From the NCBI GenBank assembly GCA_017745175.1, contig JAGHZY010000011.1, forward strand, positions 31,773 through 95,772: 64,000 bases of DNA. The letters run 5' to 3'. Source of the stretch: Sphingopyxis sp. (lineage in GTDB: Bacteria; Pseudomonadota; Alphaproteobacteria; Sphingomonadales; Sphingomonadaceae). The notes beneath the pieces were generated by a model. It did not search any database. It had not been told where the DNA came from and saw nothing but the letters and a program-made list of their open reading frames with translations. The translations under genes were made by a program, and so were the position numbers. Below are positions 8,464-17,069 of the stretch, piece by piece (position 1 is the stretch's first letter; every line of letters begins with the position of its first letter).

Positions 8464-9254
8464 AAGTCGAACTCGGTGATCAGCGGGATATGATCCGACG
8501 GCCGTTCCCAGCTCCGCGCCGGCTGGACGGTGCGATGCGACACGGCCTTGGGCATCAGGTCGGGGGTCACCCACATATGGTCGAGCCGGCGGCCGCGGTT
8601 CGACGCCTCCCAGTCCTTCGCGCGATAGCTCCACCAGGTATAGAGTCGCTCCGGTGCCGGGATGAAGTGACGCCCGAGATCGATCCAGTCCGACGCCGCC
8701 TGCAGCCGCGCGAGGGTTTCGACCTCCACCGGAGTGTGGCTGACGACGTCGAGCAGCGCCTTGTGATTCCACACGTCGCTTTCGAGCGGCGCGACGTTGA
8801 AGTCGCCGGTGAGCACCGTCGGCGTATCGACGAGCGCGCCCGACCATTCGGTCATGCGGCCGAAGAAATCGAGTTTCTGGCCGAATTTGGGGTTGAGGGT
8901 GCGGTCGGGAATGTCGCCGCCCGCAGGAATATAGACATTGTCGAGCCGTACGCCCGACGGCAGCGTGACGCCGATGTGGCGCGCCTCGCCGTTCGCCTGC
9001 CAGTCATATTTGCGCACGTCGGCGAGCGGCACCCTGCTGACGATCGCGACGCCATGATGCATGCGCTGGCCGTGGGTGACGATATGCTCGTAGCCAAGAC
9101 GCCGGAACATCTCGGGCGGAAACAGGCCGCATTCGACCTTCGTCTCCTGCAGGCACAATATGTCGGGCGCTTCTTCGCGGAGGAATTTCTCGACGATGCC
9201 GATGCGGGCGCGAACGCTGTTGATGTTCCACGAAGCAATGCTGGTGCGAGTCAT
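8460..9254 (-). CDS. xth: Exodeoxyribonuclease III / AP endonuclease
   Basis: The 264-aa protein matches the ExoIII branch of the endonuclease/exonuclease/phosphatase fold: SWNINSVRAR at the start, metal-binding Glu in CLQETK, the active site GDFNVAP, RRLDHMWV, and the terminal PSDHIPL His. It acts in base-excision repair at abasic sites and as a 3'-phosphatase or exonuclease. Its stop overlaps the presumed ribA start, so the two genes form one transcription unit. The AU of this gene is preceded by a non-coding gap that carries a large inverted repeat. Confidence 0.95.
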   Translation of the reverse strand: MTRTSIASWNINSVRARIGIVEKFLREEAPDILCLQETKVECGLFPPEMFRRLGYEHIVTHGQRMHHGVAIVSRVPLADVRKYDWQANGEARHIGVTLPSGVRLDNVYIPAGGDIPDRTLNPKFGQKLDFFGRMTEWSGALVDTPTVLTGDFNVAPLESDVWNHKALLDVVSHTPVEVETLARLQAASDWIDLGRHFIPAPERLYTWWSYRAKDWEASNRGRRLDHMWVTPDLMPKAVSHRTVQPARSWERPSDHIPLITEFDF

Positions 9255-9296
9255 CAGGTGGCTCTATCGGCGCGCGGCATGATCCGCAATGCGGTT

Positions 9297-9380
9297 GCGG
9301 CACCAGCCCGCTCCCCCACCCAGCCTCCCATTTCAGGATACGCTGTCGGGAGGCTGGGTGGGGGAGCGGGCTGGTGCCGC
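9297..9380. repeat. Perfect 33-bp inverted repeat with 18-nt spacer
   Basis: Arms 9297-9329 and 9348-9380 are exact reverse complements over 33 bp (arm core GCTCCCCCACCCAGCCTCCC). Pairing stops at both outer edges. It lies just upstream of the minus-strand xth gene. No transposase is nearby, so it looks like a dispersed non-coding palindrome and not an insertion-sequence end. Confidence 0.9.
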
Positions 9381-9419
9381 TTGCCGCGTCAGCGGCGGAA
9401 AACCGCGCCGGACAAATTA

Positions 9420-9452
9420 AACCCCCGTCCCAGGGGCGGTGGAACGGGGGTT
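9420..9452 (-). terminator. Rho-independent terminator for the LolA-like gene
   Basis: Read on the minus strand, a perfect 9-bp stem (AACCCCCGT with ACGGGGGTT) and a 15-nt loop are followed by TAATTTG, a short T-rich tail. It faces away from the LolA-like gene, 248 bp after that gene's stop. Confidence 0.65.
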
Positions 9453-9699
9453 CAAGGTCAGCGTTCGTCACGCTCTTGAATGAAGGTGCCTGGCAACCCG
9501 GGTGGGGCAACAGGGGGAAACCCAAATCCGGGGCCGTATTGGCGCCTTCGAGTGTCGGAATAGCCGCTCTTCCCTGTCGCCAAGCTGAACGAAAAGTCGC
9601 GCTCCCGAGCCCTTCTTGCAGTTCGTCGATACGGGACGTCCGTTGGCCGGAAATCGGCGCCATTTCCGGTCGAGGCCGGCGCCGTCGCCGGGACGGGGC

Positions 9700-10344
9700 T
9701 TACCGGCCGCGCCGGCCCGGGCGCGGGTCGGTCCATTTGAAGGCCGAATCGGCGACCGCGACATTGAACTTCTGGTTCGAGAGATCGATCCGCGTGCGGT
9801 TGTTCTGCGAATCGAGGGCGACCCAGCCGCGCAGGCGCAGCCCGCCGGGCGCCGCGCCGTCGCGGACAAACACCATCGTGATCGTGCCATATTCGGGGCG
9901 CCTCGGATCCTTGACCTCGACGCTCAGCACGTCGTCGCTTCCGGTCGGCAACACCTTCGCATATTTCGACAGGTCGCGGTCGGGGTCGAGCAGCGCGCCC
10001 AGCGGCGAATTCTTCACCGGCCAGCTCTGCACCTGTTTTACCTGATAATCGATCATCGTCAGACGGCTGCCGTCGCCTACGATCAGCAGCGGCACGTCCT
10101 TCTGGTACTGGAAACGGATCTTGCCCGGACGTTTCAGGGTGAGCTGGCCGCTCAGCCGCTGGCCATTGCGGTCGGTCTGCACGAAGCTCGCGGTCATCGA
10201 GCTGGTCGACTTGAGGTGCGACTGCACCGACGACAGCGCATTTGCCGACTGGGCGATTGCGGGAACGCCGATCGCGACACCGGCGACGGCGGCCGGCACG
10301 AGTGTCCATGCGGAGAGGCGGGTGAGGGGATTTTTGAAGGTCAT
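9700..10344 (-). CDS. lolA: LolA-like outer-membrane lipoprotein carrier protein
   Basis: The ~214-aa exported protein has a signal peptide ending near IAQSA. The mature part shows the LolA pattern: SSMTASFVQTDRNGQRLSG, LKRPGKIRFQY, LLIVGDGSRLTMID and an unclosed half-barrel of alternating strands. LolA shuttles lipoproteins from the LolCDE complex across the periplasm to LolB. I chose the ATG at 10344 because it starts right at the signal peptide; a frame from 10380 would add twelve polar residues. The gene lies downstream of ftsK on the same strand, as is common in alphaproteobacteria, but a palindromic repeat separates them. Confidence 0.88.
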   Translation of the reverse strand: MTFKNPLTRLSAWTLVPAAVAGVAIGVPAIAQSANALSSVQSHLKSTSSMTASFVQTDRNGQRLSGQLTLKRPGKIRFQYQKDVPLLIVGDGSRLTMIDYQVKQVQSWPVKNSPLGALLDPDRDLSKYAKVLPTGSDDVLSVEVKDPRRPEYGTITMVFVRDGAAPGGLRLRGWVALDSQNNRTRIDLSNQKFNVAVADSAFKWTDPRPGRRGR

Positions 10345-10425
10345 CTGGCTCTCATTTTCGGTAGAATATCGGTTCATCATTGCCGCGCTGCATTGAACGC
10401 GTCGTGAACTATCTTTTCAGCTTAT

Positions 10426-10503
10426 CGTCATCCCGGCGAAGGCCGGGATCTCAACCTCGCCCCATGTCGCACCGGCGAGGTCCGGGCCTTCGCCGGGATG
10501 ACG
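10426..10503. repeat. REP-like inverted repeat between ftsK and lolA
   Basis: Arms 10426-10444 and 10485-10503 are exact 19-bp reverse complements (CGTCATCCCGGCGAAGGCC). This core is familiar as a dispersed intergenic repeat in sphingomonads (recollection). It sits in the 202-bp gap between two co-directional genes and could cut read-through from ftsK into lolA. Confidence 0.8.
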
Positions 10504-10546
10504 GCAAGAGGGAATATGTTCCAGTCGCGAGGCCGGCGAAGGTTCC

Positions 10547-12862
10547 TCAGCGCGGCTGGCCATATTGGTCGGTGAGCACGTCGCGGCGGCCGACATGGTT
10601 CGGCGGGCTGACGATGCCTTCCTCTTCCATCCGCTCGATCAGCCGCGCCGCGCTGTTGTAGCCGATGCGCAATTGCCGTTGCAGCCAGCTTGTCGAGGCC
10701 TTCTGGCTTTCGGCGACGATCTGGCAGGCCTTGGCGTACATACGGTCCTCGGCGCTGTCGCCGCCGGCGGGCGCGCCTTCCATCGCGAAGCCGCCGTCCT
10801 CGGGATCCTCGGTCACGCTCTCGACATAGTCGGGGCGGCCCTGTCCCTTCCAGTGATCGGCGACCGCGCGTACCTCGTCGTCGGACACGAAGGGCCCGTG
10901 GATGCGCGTGATCTGCTTGCCGCCGGGGACGTAGAGCATATCGCCCTTGCCGAGCAGCTGTTCGGCGCCCGCTTCGCCGAGGATCGTGCGGCTGTCGATC
11001 TTTGACGTGACGTTGAAGCTGATGCGCGTCGGCAGATTCGCCTTGATCACGCCGGTGATGACATCGACCGACGGGCGCTGCGTCGCGAGGATCAGATGGA
11101 TGCCCGCCGCGCGCGCCTTTTGCGCGAGCCGCTGGATCAGGAACTCGACCTCCTTGCCCGCGGTCATCATCAGGTCGGCGAGTTCGTCGACGACGACGAC
11201 GATCTGCGGCAGCGGCGCATAATCGAGCGTCTCTTCCTCATAGACCGGCTGGCCGGTATCGGGATCGTAGCCGGTCTGGACACGCCGCCCCAGCGACTTG
11301 CCCTTGGCAAGCGCGCCGCGCACCTTGTCGTTGTACGATGCGAGGTTGCGCACCGACAGCGACGACATCATCCGGTAACGGTCCTCCATCTGCTCGACCG
11401 CCCATTTGAGCGCGCGGATCGCCTTTTTGGGCTCGGTGACCACCGGCGCGAGCAGGTGCGGAATGTCGTCATAGACGCTGAGTTCCAGCATCTTCGGATC
11501 GATCATGATCATCTTCACCTGATCGGGGCCGAGCCGATAGAGAAGCGACAGGATCATCGCATTGAGACCCACCGACTTGCCCGAACCGGTCGTACCCGCG
11601 ATCAGCAGGTGCGGCATCGGCGCGAGGTCGGCGATCATTGCGTCGCCGCTGATATTCTTGCCGAGGATGATCGGCAGCGACCCGTTGTGATCCTGGAACA
11701 GCGCGCTGCCGATGATTTCGTGCAGCACCACCGATTCGCGGTGCGCGTTGGGCAGCTCGATACCGATCACGGTGCGGCCCGGGATCGGCGCGATACGCGC
11801 CGACAGCGCCGACATGTTGCGCGCGATGTCGTCGGCGAGGTTCGACACGCGGCTCGCCTTGGTGCCCGGCGCGGGTTCGAGTTCGTACATGGTGACAACG
11901 GGGCCGGGGCGGACCGCGGTGACGACGCCCTTGACCTGGAAATCCTCGAGCACCGATTCGAGCAGGCGCGCATTGCGTTCGAGCGCGGCCTTGTCGATCT
12001 GCCCCGCGGGCCGGTCGGGCGCGGGGGCGAGCAGGTCGATCGAGGGGAGCTGATAATTGGTGAACAGCTCGGTCTGCGGCTTGGGCCTGGGCCTTGACGG
12101 CGCCGTGCGCTGCGCGGGGTCGGCGATCTCGGGCGGGGCGCGGTCGACCGGCTCGGCGACCGCGCGCGGCCGCACGACGCGCTCCATGAGATTCGGCGTC
12201 TTCACGACTTCGCCCGGCGCGGCGCGTGCGGGTTCGACGACGCGGCTGCTCTCGGCTGCCGGCAGCCTCAGGCGCGACGCCCAGCCCTTTTCGAGCCGCA
12301 GGGCGCGCCATGCGAGCGTGAGGCCGATACCGACGAGGAGCAGGATCGTCGCAAAGCGGATCAGCGCCGCCGCCGGTTCGCCCGCGCTGGCGAAGAGCGG
12401 TGCGATCGCGCCGCCGACGAGCAGCGCGATAATGCCGCCCCAGCCCGCGGGCATCGGCGAACTGGTCGCGGGCGACCAGAGCTCGGCGCCGAGGCCGACG
12501 AGCAATATGCCGATGAAGCTGTAGGCGAGCTGGCGCGGCCACCAGGGCTGCGCCTCACCCGTCCACAGCCGCCACGCGATCATGCCGAGAAGTGGCAGGA
12601 TGAGCGCGATGCCGACCCCGCCGATCGACAGGCCAAGGTCGGCGAACCATGCGCCGGCGCTGCCCATCCAGTTGGCCGCTGTCCCGTCGGCCGCGGTGTT
12701 GAGCGCCGCGTCGGTGCTGTCGTAGGTAACGAGCGCGAGGGTCAGGAACAGGGTGAACAGGGCGAGCGCCACCGCCGCCGCGATCACGAGCGATCGCGCG
12801 ATGCTCTGGCGGAAAACGGTACGCCAATCGGCCTTTGCGGGTGCGGCCTTGCGGCTAGCCAT
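10547..12862 (-). CDS. ftsK: DNA translocase FtsK
   Basis: This 771-aa septal DNA pump has four transmembrane helices in the first ~190 residues, a short Pro/Ala-rich linker (about 200-280), then the alpha/beta motor. Walker A is GTTGSGKSVGLN, and the Walker B region is IVVVVDELADLM. The C-terminal winged-helix gamma domain (about 700-771: STSWLQRQLRIGYNSAARLIERME) reads KOPS sites and activates XerCD. The linker is much shorter than in E. coli FtsK, as is normal for this class. It is divergent from the UbiH-type gene across a 123-bp promoter region. Confidence 0.97.
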   Translation of the reverse strand: MASRKAAPAKADWRTVFRQSIARSLVIAAAVALALFTLFLTLALVTYDSTDAALNTAADGTAANWMGSAGAWFADLGLSIGGVGIALILPLLGMIAWRLWTGEAQPWWPRQLAYSFIGILLVGLGAELWSPATSSPMPAGWGGIIALLVGGAIAPLFASAGEPAAALIRFATILLLVGIGLTLAWRALRLEKGWASRLRLPAAESSRVVEPARAAPGEVVKTPNLMERVVRPRAVAEPVDRAPPEIADPAQRTAPSRPRPKPQTELFTNYQLPSIDLLAPAPDRPAGQIDKAALERNARLLESVLEDFQVKGVVTAVRPGPVVTMYELEPAPGTKASRVSNLADDIARNMSALSARIAPIPGRTVIGIELPNAHRESVVLHEIIGSALFQDHNGSLPIILGKNISGDAMIADLAPMPHLLIAGTTGSGKSVGLNAMILSLLYRLGPDQVKMIMIDPKMLELSVYDDIPHLLAPVVTEPKKAIRALKWAVEQMEDRYRMMSSLSVRNLASYNDKVRGALAKGKSLGRRVQTGYDPDTGQPVYEEETLDYAPLPQIVVVVDELADLMMTAGKEVEFLIQRLAQKARAAGIHLILATQRPSVDVITGVIKANLPTRISFNVTSKIDSRTILGEAGAEQLLGKGDMLYVPGGKQITRIHGPFVSDDEVRAVADHWKGQGRPDYVESVTEDPEDGGFAMEGAPAGGDSAEDRMYAKACQIVAESQKASTSWLQRQLRIGYNSAARLIERMEEEGIVSPPNHVGRRDVLTDQYGQPR

Positions 12863-12985
12863 GCTCTTTTCCGGTCCCTGTGGTTAACCCGGGCGATATG
12901 CGCATGGGGCGGACTCGCCGTCAAGCGCGGCCCCGCGCGCGCCCACAGCCTTTCCAACCGCCCCGCCGCACGCTAGGGCGAAGCG

Positions 12986-14227
12986 ATGAGTGAAACGCTG
13001 CGCAGCGATGTCCTGATTTCGGGTGGCGGCCTTGTCGGCCAAGCGCTCGCCCTCGCCCTTTCGCATCATGGCCTGTCGGTCCGGATCGTCGATCCGGCCG
13101 ATCCGGTCGCGACGATCGCGCCCGGGTTCGACGGCCGCGCCTCGGCGATCGCTAGCGCGACGTGGCAGATGTTCGAGGTGCTGGGGATCGCCGATCGCCT
13201 TGCCGGGCATGGATGTCCGATCCGCGCGATCAGGGTCGGCGACGGCGCGCCCGACAGCGGACGCGGCGGCGAGCTCGATTTCGTCACCGCCGATGGTGCT
13301 CCGCCGCTCGGCACGATGGTCGAGAACCGCCGGCTTCGTCTCGCGCTCGCCGCCGCGCTCGCCGATGCTCCGCTTGCCGGGCTTTCGATGCCCGCCACGG
13401 TCGTGTCGCGCGAAATCGACAGTCATGGCGTCACGCTGACGCTCGCCGACGGCGCACGGCACACCGCGCCGCTCCTCATCGTCGCCGAGGGCCGCCGCTC
13501 GCCGACGCGCGACGCTGCGGGGTTCAGCATCGCGAGCTGGTCCTACCATCATCATGCGATGATCGGTGCGATCGCGCACGAAAAACCGCACGGCAATGTC
13601 GCGCACGAAATCTTCTATCCGTCGGGGCCGTTTGCCTTGCTGCCGCTCGTCGACGACGAGCAGGGACGGCACCGCTCGGCTTTTGTCTGGACGGTGTCGG
13701 AAAGCGACGGCCCGGGCTTTGCCAAGCTGGGCGAGCGTGGTTTCGTCGCCGAACTGCGGAAGCGTGCGGGCGGCGTCCTCGGCGCGATGGACCTGGTCGC
13801 GCCGCGGATGACCTATCCGCTCGGTTTCCACCATAGCGCGTCGATCGTCGCCGGGCGTATCGCGCTCGTCGGCGATGCCGCGCATGGCATCCATCCGATC
13901 GCGGGACAGGGGCTCAACCTCGGCCTCCGCGACGTCGCGGCGCTGACCGAGGTGCTTGTCGAGGGCGCGCGGCTCGGACTCGATCTTGGCGATGCGGCGC
14001 TGCTCGCGCGCTATCAGCGCTGGCGCGGGCTCGACAATATGATGGTCAGCCTCGCGACCGACGGGCTGACGCGCCTGTTCGGCATCCCCGGCCGCACTGC
14101 CGCTGCGGTGCGGCGCACCGGGCTCGGCGCGGTGCAGCGCATGCCGATGCTCAAGCGCTTCTTCATGGACGAGGCGCGCGGCGAGGCGGGTGACCTGCCG
14201 CGCCTGCTCGCGGGCGCCGAAATCTAG
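12986..14227 (+). CDS. UbiH/UbiF/Coq6-family FAD-dependent hydroxylase
   Basis: This 413-aa class A flavoprotein monooxygenase has an N-terminal dinucleotide-binding motif (DVLISGGGLVGQALALAL), a mid-protein segment GTMVENRRLRLAL, and the second FAD motif ALVGDAAHGIHPIAGQGLNLGLRD. These are the hallmarks of ring hydroxylases in ubiquinone synthesis, acting at the membrane face. Which ring position (UbiH, UbiF, UbiI or UbiL) it modifies cannot be read from the sequence. It stands alone, divergent from ftsK. Confidence 0.92.
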   Translation: MSETLRSDVLISGGGLVGQALALALSHHGLSVRIVDPADPVATIAPGFDGRASAIASATWQMFEVLGIADRLAGHGCPIRAIRVGDGAPDSGRGGELDFVTADGAPPLGTMVENRRLRLALAAALADAPLAGLSMPATVVSREIDSHGVTLTLADGARHTAPLLIVAEGRRSPTRDAAGFSIASWSYHHHAMIGAIAHEKPHGNVAHEIFYPSGPFALLPLVDDEQGRHRSAFVWTVSESDGPGFAKLGERGFVAELRKRAGGVLGAMDLVAPRMTYPLGFHHSASIVAGRIALVGDAAHGIHPIAGQGLNLGLRDVAALTEVLVEGARLGLDLGDAALLARYQRWRGLDNMMVSLATDGLTRLFGIPGRTAAAVRRTGLGAVQRMPMLKRFFMDEARGEAGDLPRLLAGAEI

Positions 14228-14323
14228 GTAGTATTACCTGGGGCCTCAGTAGCACGCCGCCAGGCAAGACATCCTATCCCTGCCCGGGCGGCAACCATGC
14301 CGCGGCAGGATGGGGACACGGCC

Positions 14324-15022
14324 ATGTCGGCGAAAAGCGATGCGCTCGAAACGGCGGTTACAGACTATATCCGGGCGCGAACCGCGCTCGATGCGATGCC
14401 CGGCGCGCGGACACGGGCCCTGGCCGACCGCGCCTTTGCGCGCCTCGCGGCGCTGGCGGCGCCGCGTATCCGCTATTTCACGCGCAGCTACGGACTGGGC
14501 GAGGTTGCCGAGGATGCCGCACAGGTCTGTGCGATCGCGCTCCATCGCGCCGCCGAGCGCTACGATCCCGCACGGGCCCGCTTCACCACCTATGTGAACT
14601 GGCAGTTCCGCGCCGAACTGCAGGCATTGCGCCTCCGCCTGCATGGCGACCAGCGCTGCGCCGGGCGGCGCGATTCCGCCGCGATGCTCCCGCTCGATGC
14701 CTTGCAGGCGGATGGCGCCGACGACTGGCTGGTCGATCCGGTGGCCGAGGCGGCGACCGAACAGGGCGCCGCCGACAATCTGGCCGCGCGTCTGGCCGAT
14801 CGTCTGGTCGAGCAGTGGGCGGACCGTCGCCGGGCAAGGCTGGACGTGTCGCACGGCGACCGCGGCCGGATGGCAGCCCGCCTCGCCGCCGACATCGAGC
14901 TCGTGCGCGACCATCTGACGGTGAGCGAAGCGGCCGAACGGTTGCGCGAAAGCGACCGCCATATCGTGCGCCGCGCGCTGGCCGATATCGCGCATCATGC
15001 GCCGGCCCGCGGACGTCACTGA
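14324..15022 (+). CDS. Sigma-70-family-like protein, orphan
   Basis: The ~232-aa protein has a region-2-like segment: EVAEDAAQVCAIALHRAAERY, then FTTYVNWQFRAEL, which resembles the core-binding and -10 recognition helices of sigma factors. A C-terminal helix-turn-helix-like stretch (LTVSEAAERLRESDRHIVRRAL) could be region 4. A ~60-residue Ala/Asp-rich linker lies between. No anti-sigma factor is adjacent. I use the ATG at 14324 with AGGATGGGG upstream; 14297 would add nine residues. It might be a divergent ECF or sigma-32-like factor, or a sigma-related protein that no longer directs transcription. Confidence 0.7.
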   Translation: MSAKSDALETAVTDYIRARTALDAMPGARTRALADRAFARLAALAAPRIRYFTRSYGLGEVAEDAAQVCAIALHRAAERYDPARARFTTYVNWQFRAELQALRLRLHGDQRCAGRRDSAAMLPLDALQADGADDWLVDPVAEAATEQGAADNLAARLADRLVEQWADRRRARLDVSHGDRGRMAARLAADIELVRDHLTVSEAAERLRESDRHIVRRALADIAHHAPARGRH

Positions 15023-15027
15023 CCGCG

Positions 15028-15678
15028 CTACTGGAGCGTTGCGCGCCCGTCGTCGCCGTCGAAGCGGCCGAAAAACTGCATCATCTGGACGACCAGCTCG
15101 GCGCGCGCGTCGATCGGTGAGGCTTCGAGCAGCGCCTGTTTCGCCGCGGCATCGAAGGGCGCGACCTGCGCGATGCCGTTGACGAGCGTCGCGTCGTCGA
15201 GCTGGCCGACCGAGTCCCAGTCGACGACATAGCCCTGCCGCTGCGCAAAGCGCTTGGCCTCGCGTTCGAGGCTCGCACGCTCGATGCTTGCCAGCACGGC
15301 CTCCTCCCCGGCCGCCAGCTCGATCTCGGCCTCGACCTGCCGGAACGGCGTCGTGACGTCGAGTTCGCGGCGGACGCGAAAGCGCGCGACGCCTTCGAGG
15401 ACGAGGTTGAAACGCCCCTCGTCGAGCGCTTCGACATCGACGATTCGCCCGACGCAGCCGATGTCGTAGAGCGCCGGCGGCTCGCGATTCTCTTCGCCGG
15501 GCAGCACGCGCGGCTGGATCATCCCGATCTGCCGGTCGCGCGCGAGCACCTCCTGCACCATCGCCGAATAGCGCGGCTCGAAGATGTGCAGCGGCAGGTG
15601 CAGCCCGGGAAAGAGCACCGCGCCGGTGAGCGGAAAGATCGCGATCCGCTGGATGGTCAAGGGCGCGGTGTCGTTCAT
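15028..15678 (-). CDS. LON substrate-binding-domain protein
   Basis: The 216-aa protein consists of the N-terminal LON (PUA-like) domain alone: IFPLTGAVLFPGLHLPLHIFEPRY at about residues 14-37, then GCVGRIVDVEALDEGRFNL and a helical C-terminus ending in a conserved-looking ELVVQMMQFFG. There is no AAA+ or protease domain, so it is not Lon itself. Stand-alone LON proteins are widespread in alphaproteobacteria with no settled function. The ATG at 15678 is used; a frame open to 15801 runs through the neighbouring thioredoxin gene and is not coding there. It starts 8 bp after the thioredoxin-TPR gene, so they form an operon. Confidence 0.9.
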   Translation of the reverse strand: MNDTAPLTIQRIAIFPLTGAVLFPGLHLPLHIFEPRYSAMVQEVLARDRQIGMIQPRVLPGEENREPPALYDIGCVGRIVDVEALDEGRFNLVLEGVARFRVRRELDVTTPFRQVEAEIELAAGEEAVLASIERASLEREAKRFAQRQGYVVDWDSVGQLDDATLVNGIAQVAPFDAAAKQALLEASPIDARAELVVQMMQFFGRFDGDDGRATLQ

Positions 15679-15686
15679 GGGTCTCC

Positions 15687-16598
15687 CTAGCCGAACAGGA
15701 TCAGCGACAGGCGGCGACGCTGCGCCGCGACCCATGCGTCTTCGAGGCCGACGGCCTCGAACAGCGCGAGCAGCTTGGCGCGCGCCGCGCCGTCCTGCCA
15801 TTCGCGATCGGCCGCGATGATGTGGAGCAGATTGTCGGCGGCGGCATCCCGCTGCCCCGCGCCGATCTGCGCGGCGGCGAGATCGTGGCGTGCCTGATGA
15901 TCGTCCGGATTCGCGGCAACGGCGGCTTCAAAGGCCGCCAGCTCACCGGCGTCGGGTGCATCGGCGGCAAGCGCCAGCGCGCTCTTGGCCTGCGCGATGG
16001 CGGGGTCGGCCGCGATTTCGGCGGGCAGGGCATCGAGCGCCGCTTGCGCGCCGTCGATATCGCCCGCGAGGACGAGCGCGCGAATCTGGCCGGCGTGCGC
16101 CGCGGCATTGTCGGGCGCCATATCGAGGATCTGGGCAAAGATGCTCGCCGCGCGCGCACCGTCACCCTCGGCGAGCACGCCTTCGCCCATTTCGATGAGC
16201 GGCGCGATCGCGACAGCGCGCGCCGTCGCCTCGCTCTCGATCGGGAGCTGCGCGAGCAGCTGGTCGAGAATCGCCTTCAATTGGCTTTCGGTGCGCGCGT
16301 TGGTGAGGTTTGCGACGGGCTGGCCCTGGAAAATCGCATAGACGGTCGGGATCGACTGGACCTGGAACTGGCCGGCGATGAAGCGATTCGCGTCGACGTC
16401 GACCTTTACCAGCACGACGCCCTTGTCGGCGTAATCCTCGGCGACCTTTTCGAGCACCGGCCCCAGCTGCTTGCACGGTCCGCACCATTCGGCCCAGAAA
16501 TCGAGGATGACGAGGCTGGTCATCGACGGTTCGACAACGTCACGGCGGAAGGCTTCGACGGCTTCCTTTTCCTGCGGGTTCAGACCGAGAGTGGCCAC
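15687..16598 (-). CDS. ybbN: Thioredoxin-TPR co-chaperone (YbbN/CnoX family)
   Basis: The ~303-aa cytoplasmic protein has an N-terminal thioredoxin domain with a complete WCGPC active site (DFWAEWCGPCKQLGPVLEKVA) and cis-Pro in QVQSIPTVYAIF. Helical TPR-like repeats follow from about residue 135 to the end. E. coli CnoX lacks the first Cys; here both are present, as in Caulobacter CnoX, so thiol-disulfide exchange is possible. The family holds unfolded proteins for GroEL or DnaK under oxidative stress. I chose a GTG at 16598 because AGGAGC lies seven bases upstream; an ATG far upstream at 16712 has no support. Confidence 0.9.
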   Translation of the reverse strand: MATLGLNPQEKEAVEAFRRDVVEPSMTSLVILDFWAEWCGPCKQLGPVLEKVAEDYADKGVVLVKVDVDANRFIAGQFQVQSIPTVYAIFQGQPVANLTNARTESQLKAILDQLLAQLPIESEATARAVAIAPLIEMGEGVLAEGDGARAASIFAQILDMAPDNAAAHAGQIRALVLAGDIDGAQAALDALPAEIAADPAIAQAKSALALAADAPDAGELAAFEAAVAANPDDHQARHDLAAAQIGAGQRDAAADNLLHIIAADREWQDGAARAKLLALFEAVGLEDAWVAAQRRRLSLILFG

Positions 16599-16790
16599 GA
16601 AAGATGCTCCTGTTTTTGATTTTCGGTCGCTCCCGCCGGGGCGGAAAGGACTCTGGCCCCGCTTATGTGGGATTTGCGGGCGATATGCCAACCCTTCGCA
16701 GAAAATGCACAAACAGGGCTTGCCGAGTCAAAAGGCCGGTGCTAATCGCCCGCCTCACCCGCTGGAACCGACCGGTTTCCAGCCGCCAGA

Positions 16791-16865
16791 GCGGGCGTAG
16801 CTCAGGGGTAGAGCACAACCTTGCCAAGGTTGGGGTCGAGGGTTCGAATCCCTTCGCCCGCTCCA
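16791..16865 (+). tRNA. tRNA-Gly (anticodon GCC)
   Basis: The cloverleaf is complete. A 7-bp acceptor stem GCGGGCG pairs with CGCCCGC, followed by D-arm GCTC..GAGC, anticodon stem CAACC/GGTTG with loop TTGCCAA (anticodon GCC), T-arm GAGGG TTCGAAT CCCTT, and encoded CCA. The discriminator base is T. Confidence 0.97.
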
Positions 16866-17069
16866 TCGACAATCATACGAAATCGAAGCCGACACTACGC
16901 AGGCGTGCGACGGCGTCGCGCCCGCGAATCGCCATGCCCCGTGTCTCCAACGTTCGGAGCGCAAGCCCGGCCAGCCCCTTCCCCGCCAATTTTTCATATG
17001 GGGACGAGTAGTGGATTCGATCACCCCGTTCATCGTGCCGGACAGAGGATGATGAATTGGGGGGCTGGA

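Larger units (their letters stand above)
9255..9699. other. 445-bp non-coding gap upstream of xth
   Basis: No convincing gene is present here; frames crossing it lack start signals or family resemblance. It holds the promoter region of xth, a perfect 33-bp inverted repeat (9297-9380), and a terminator hairpin (9420-9452) for the LolA-like gene. The stretch 9453-9699 shows nothing else that I can support and would be an unusually long 3' untranslated region. Confidence 0.6.

Noticed and set aside
9297..9380. Insertion-sequence ends
   Set aside because: The arms are only 18 nt apart, with no transposase or target-site duplication visible.
9458..9699. Small genes downstream of the LolA-like gene
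   Set aside because: Open frames cross this stretch on both strands, but all are continuations of antisense or out-of-frame shadows without ribosome-binding sites.
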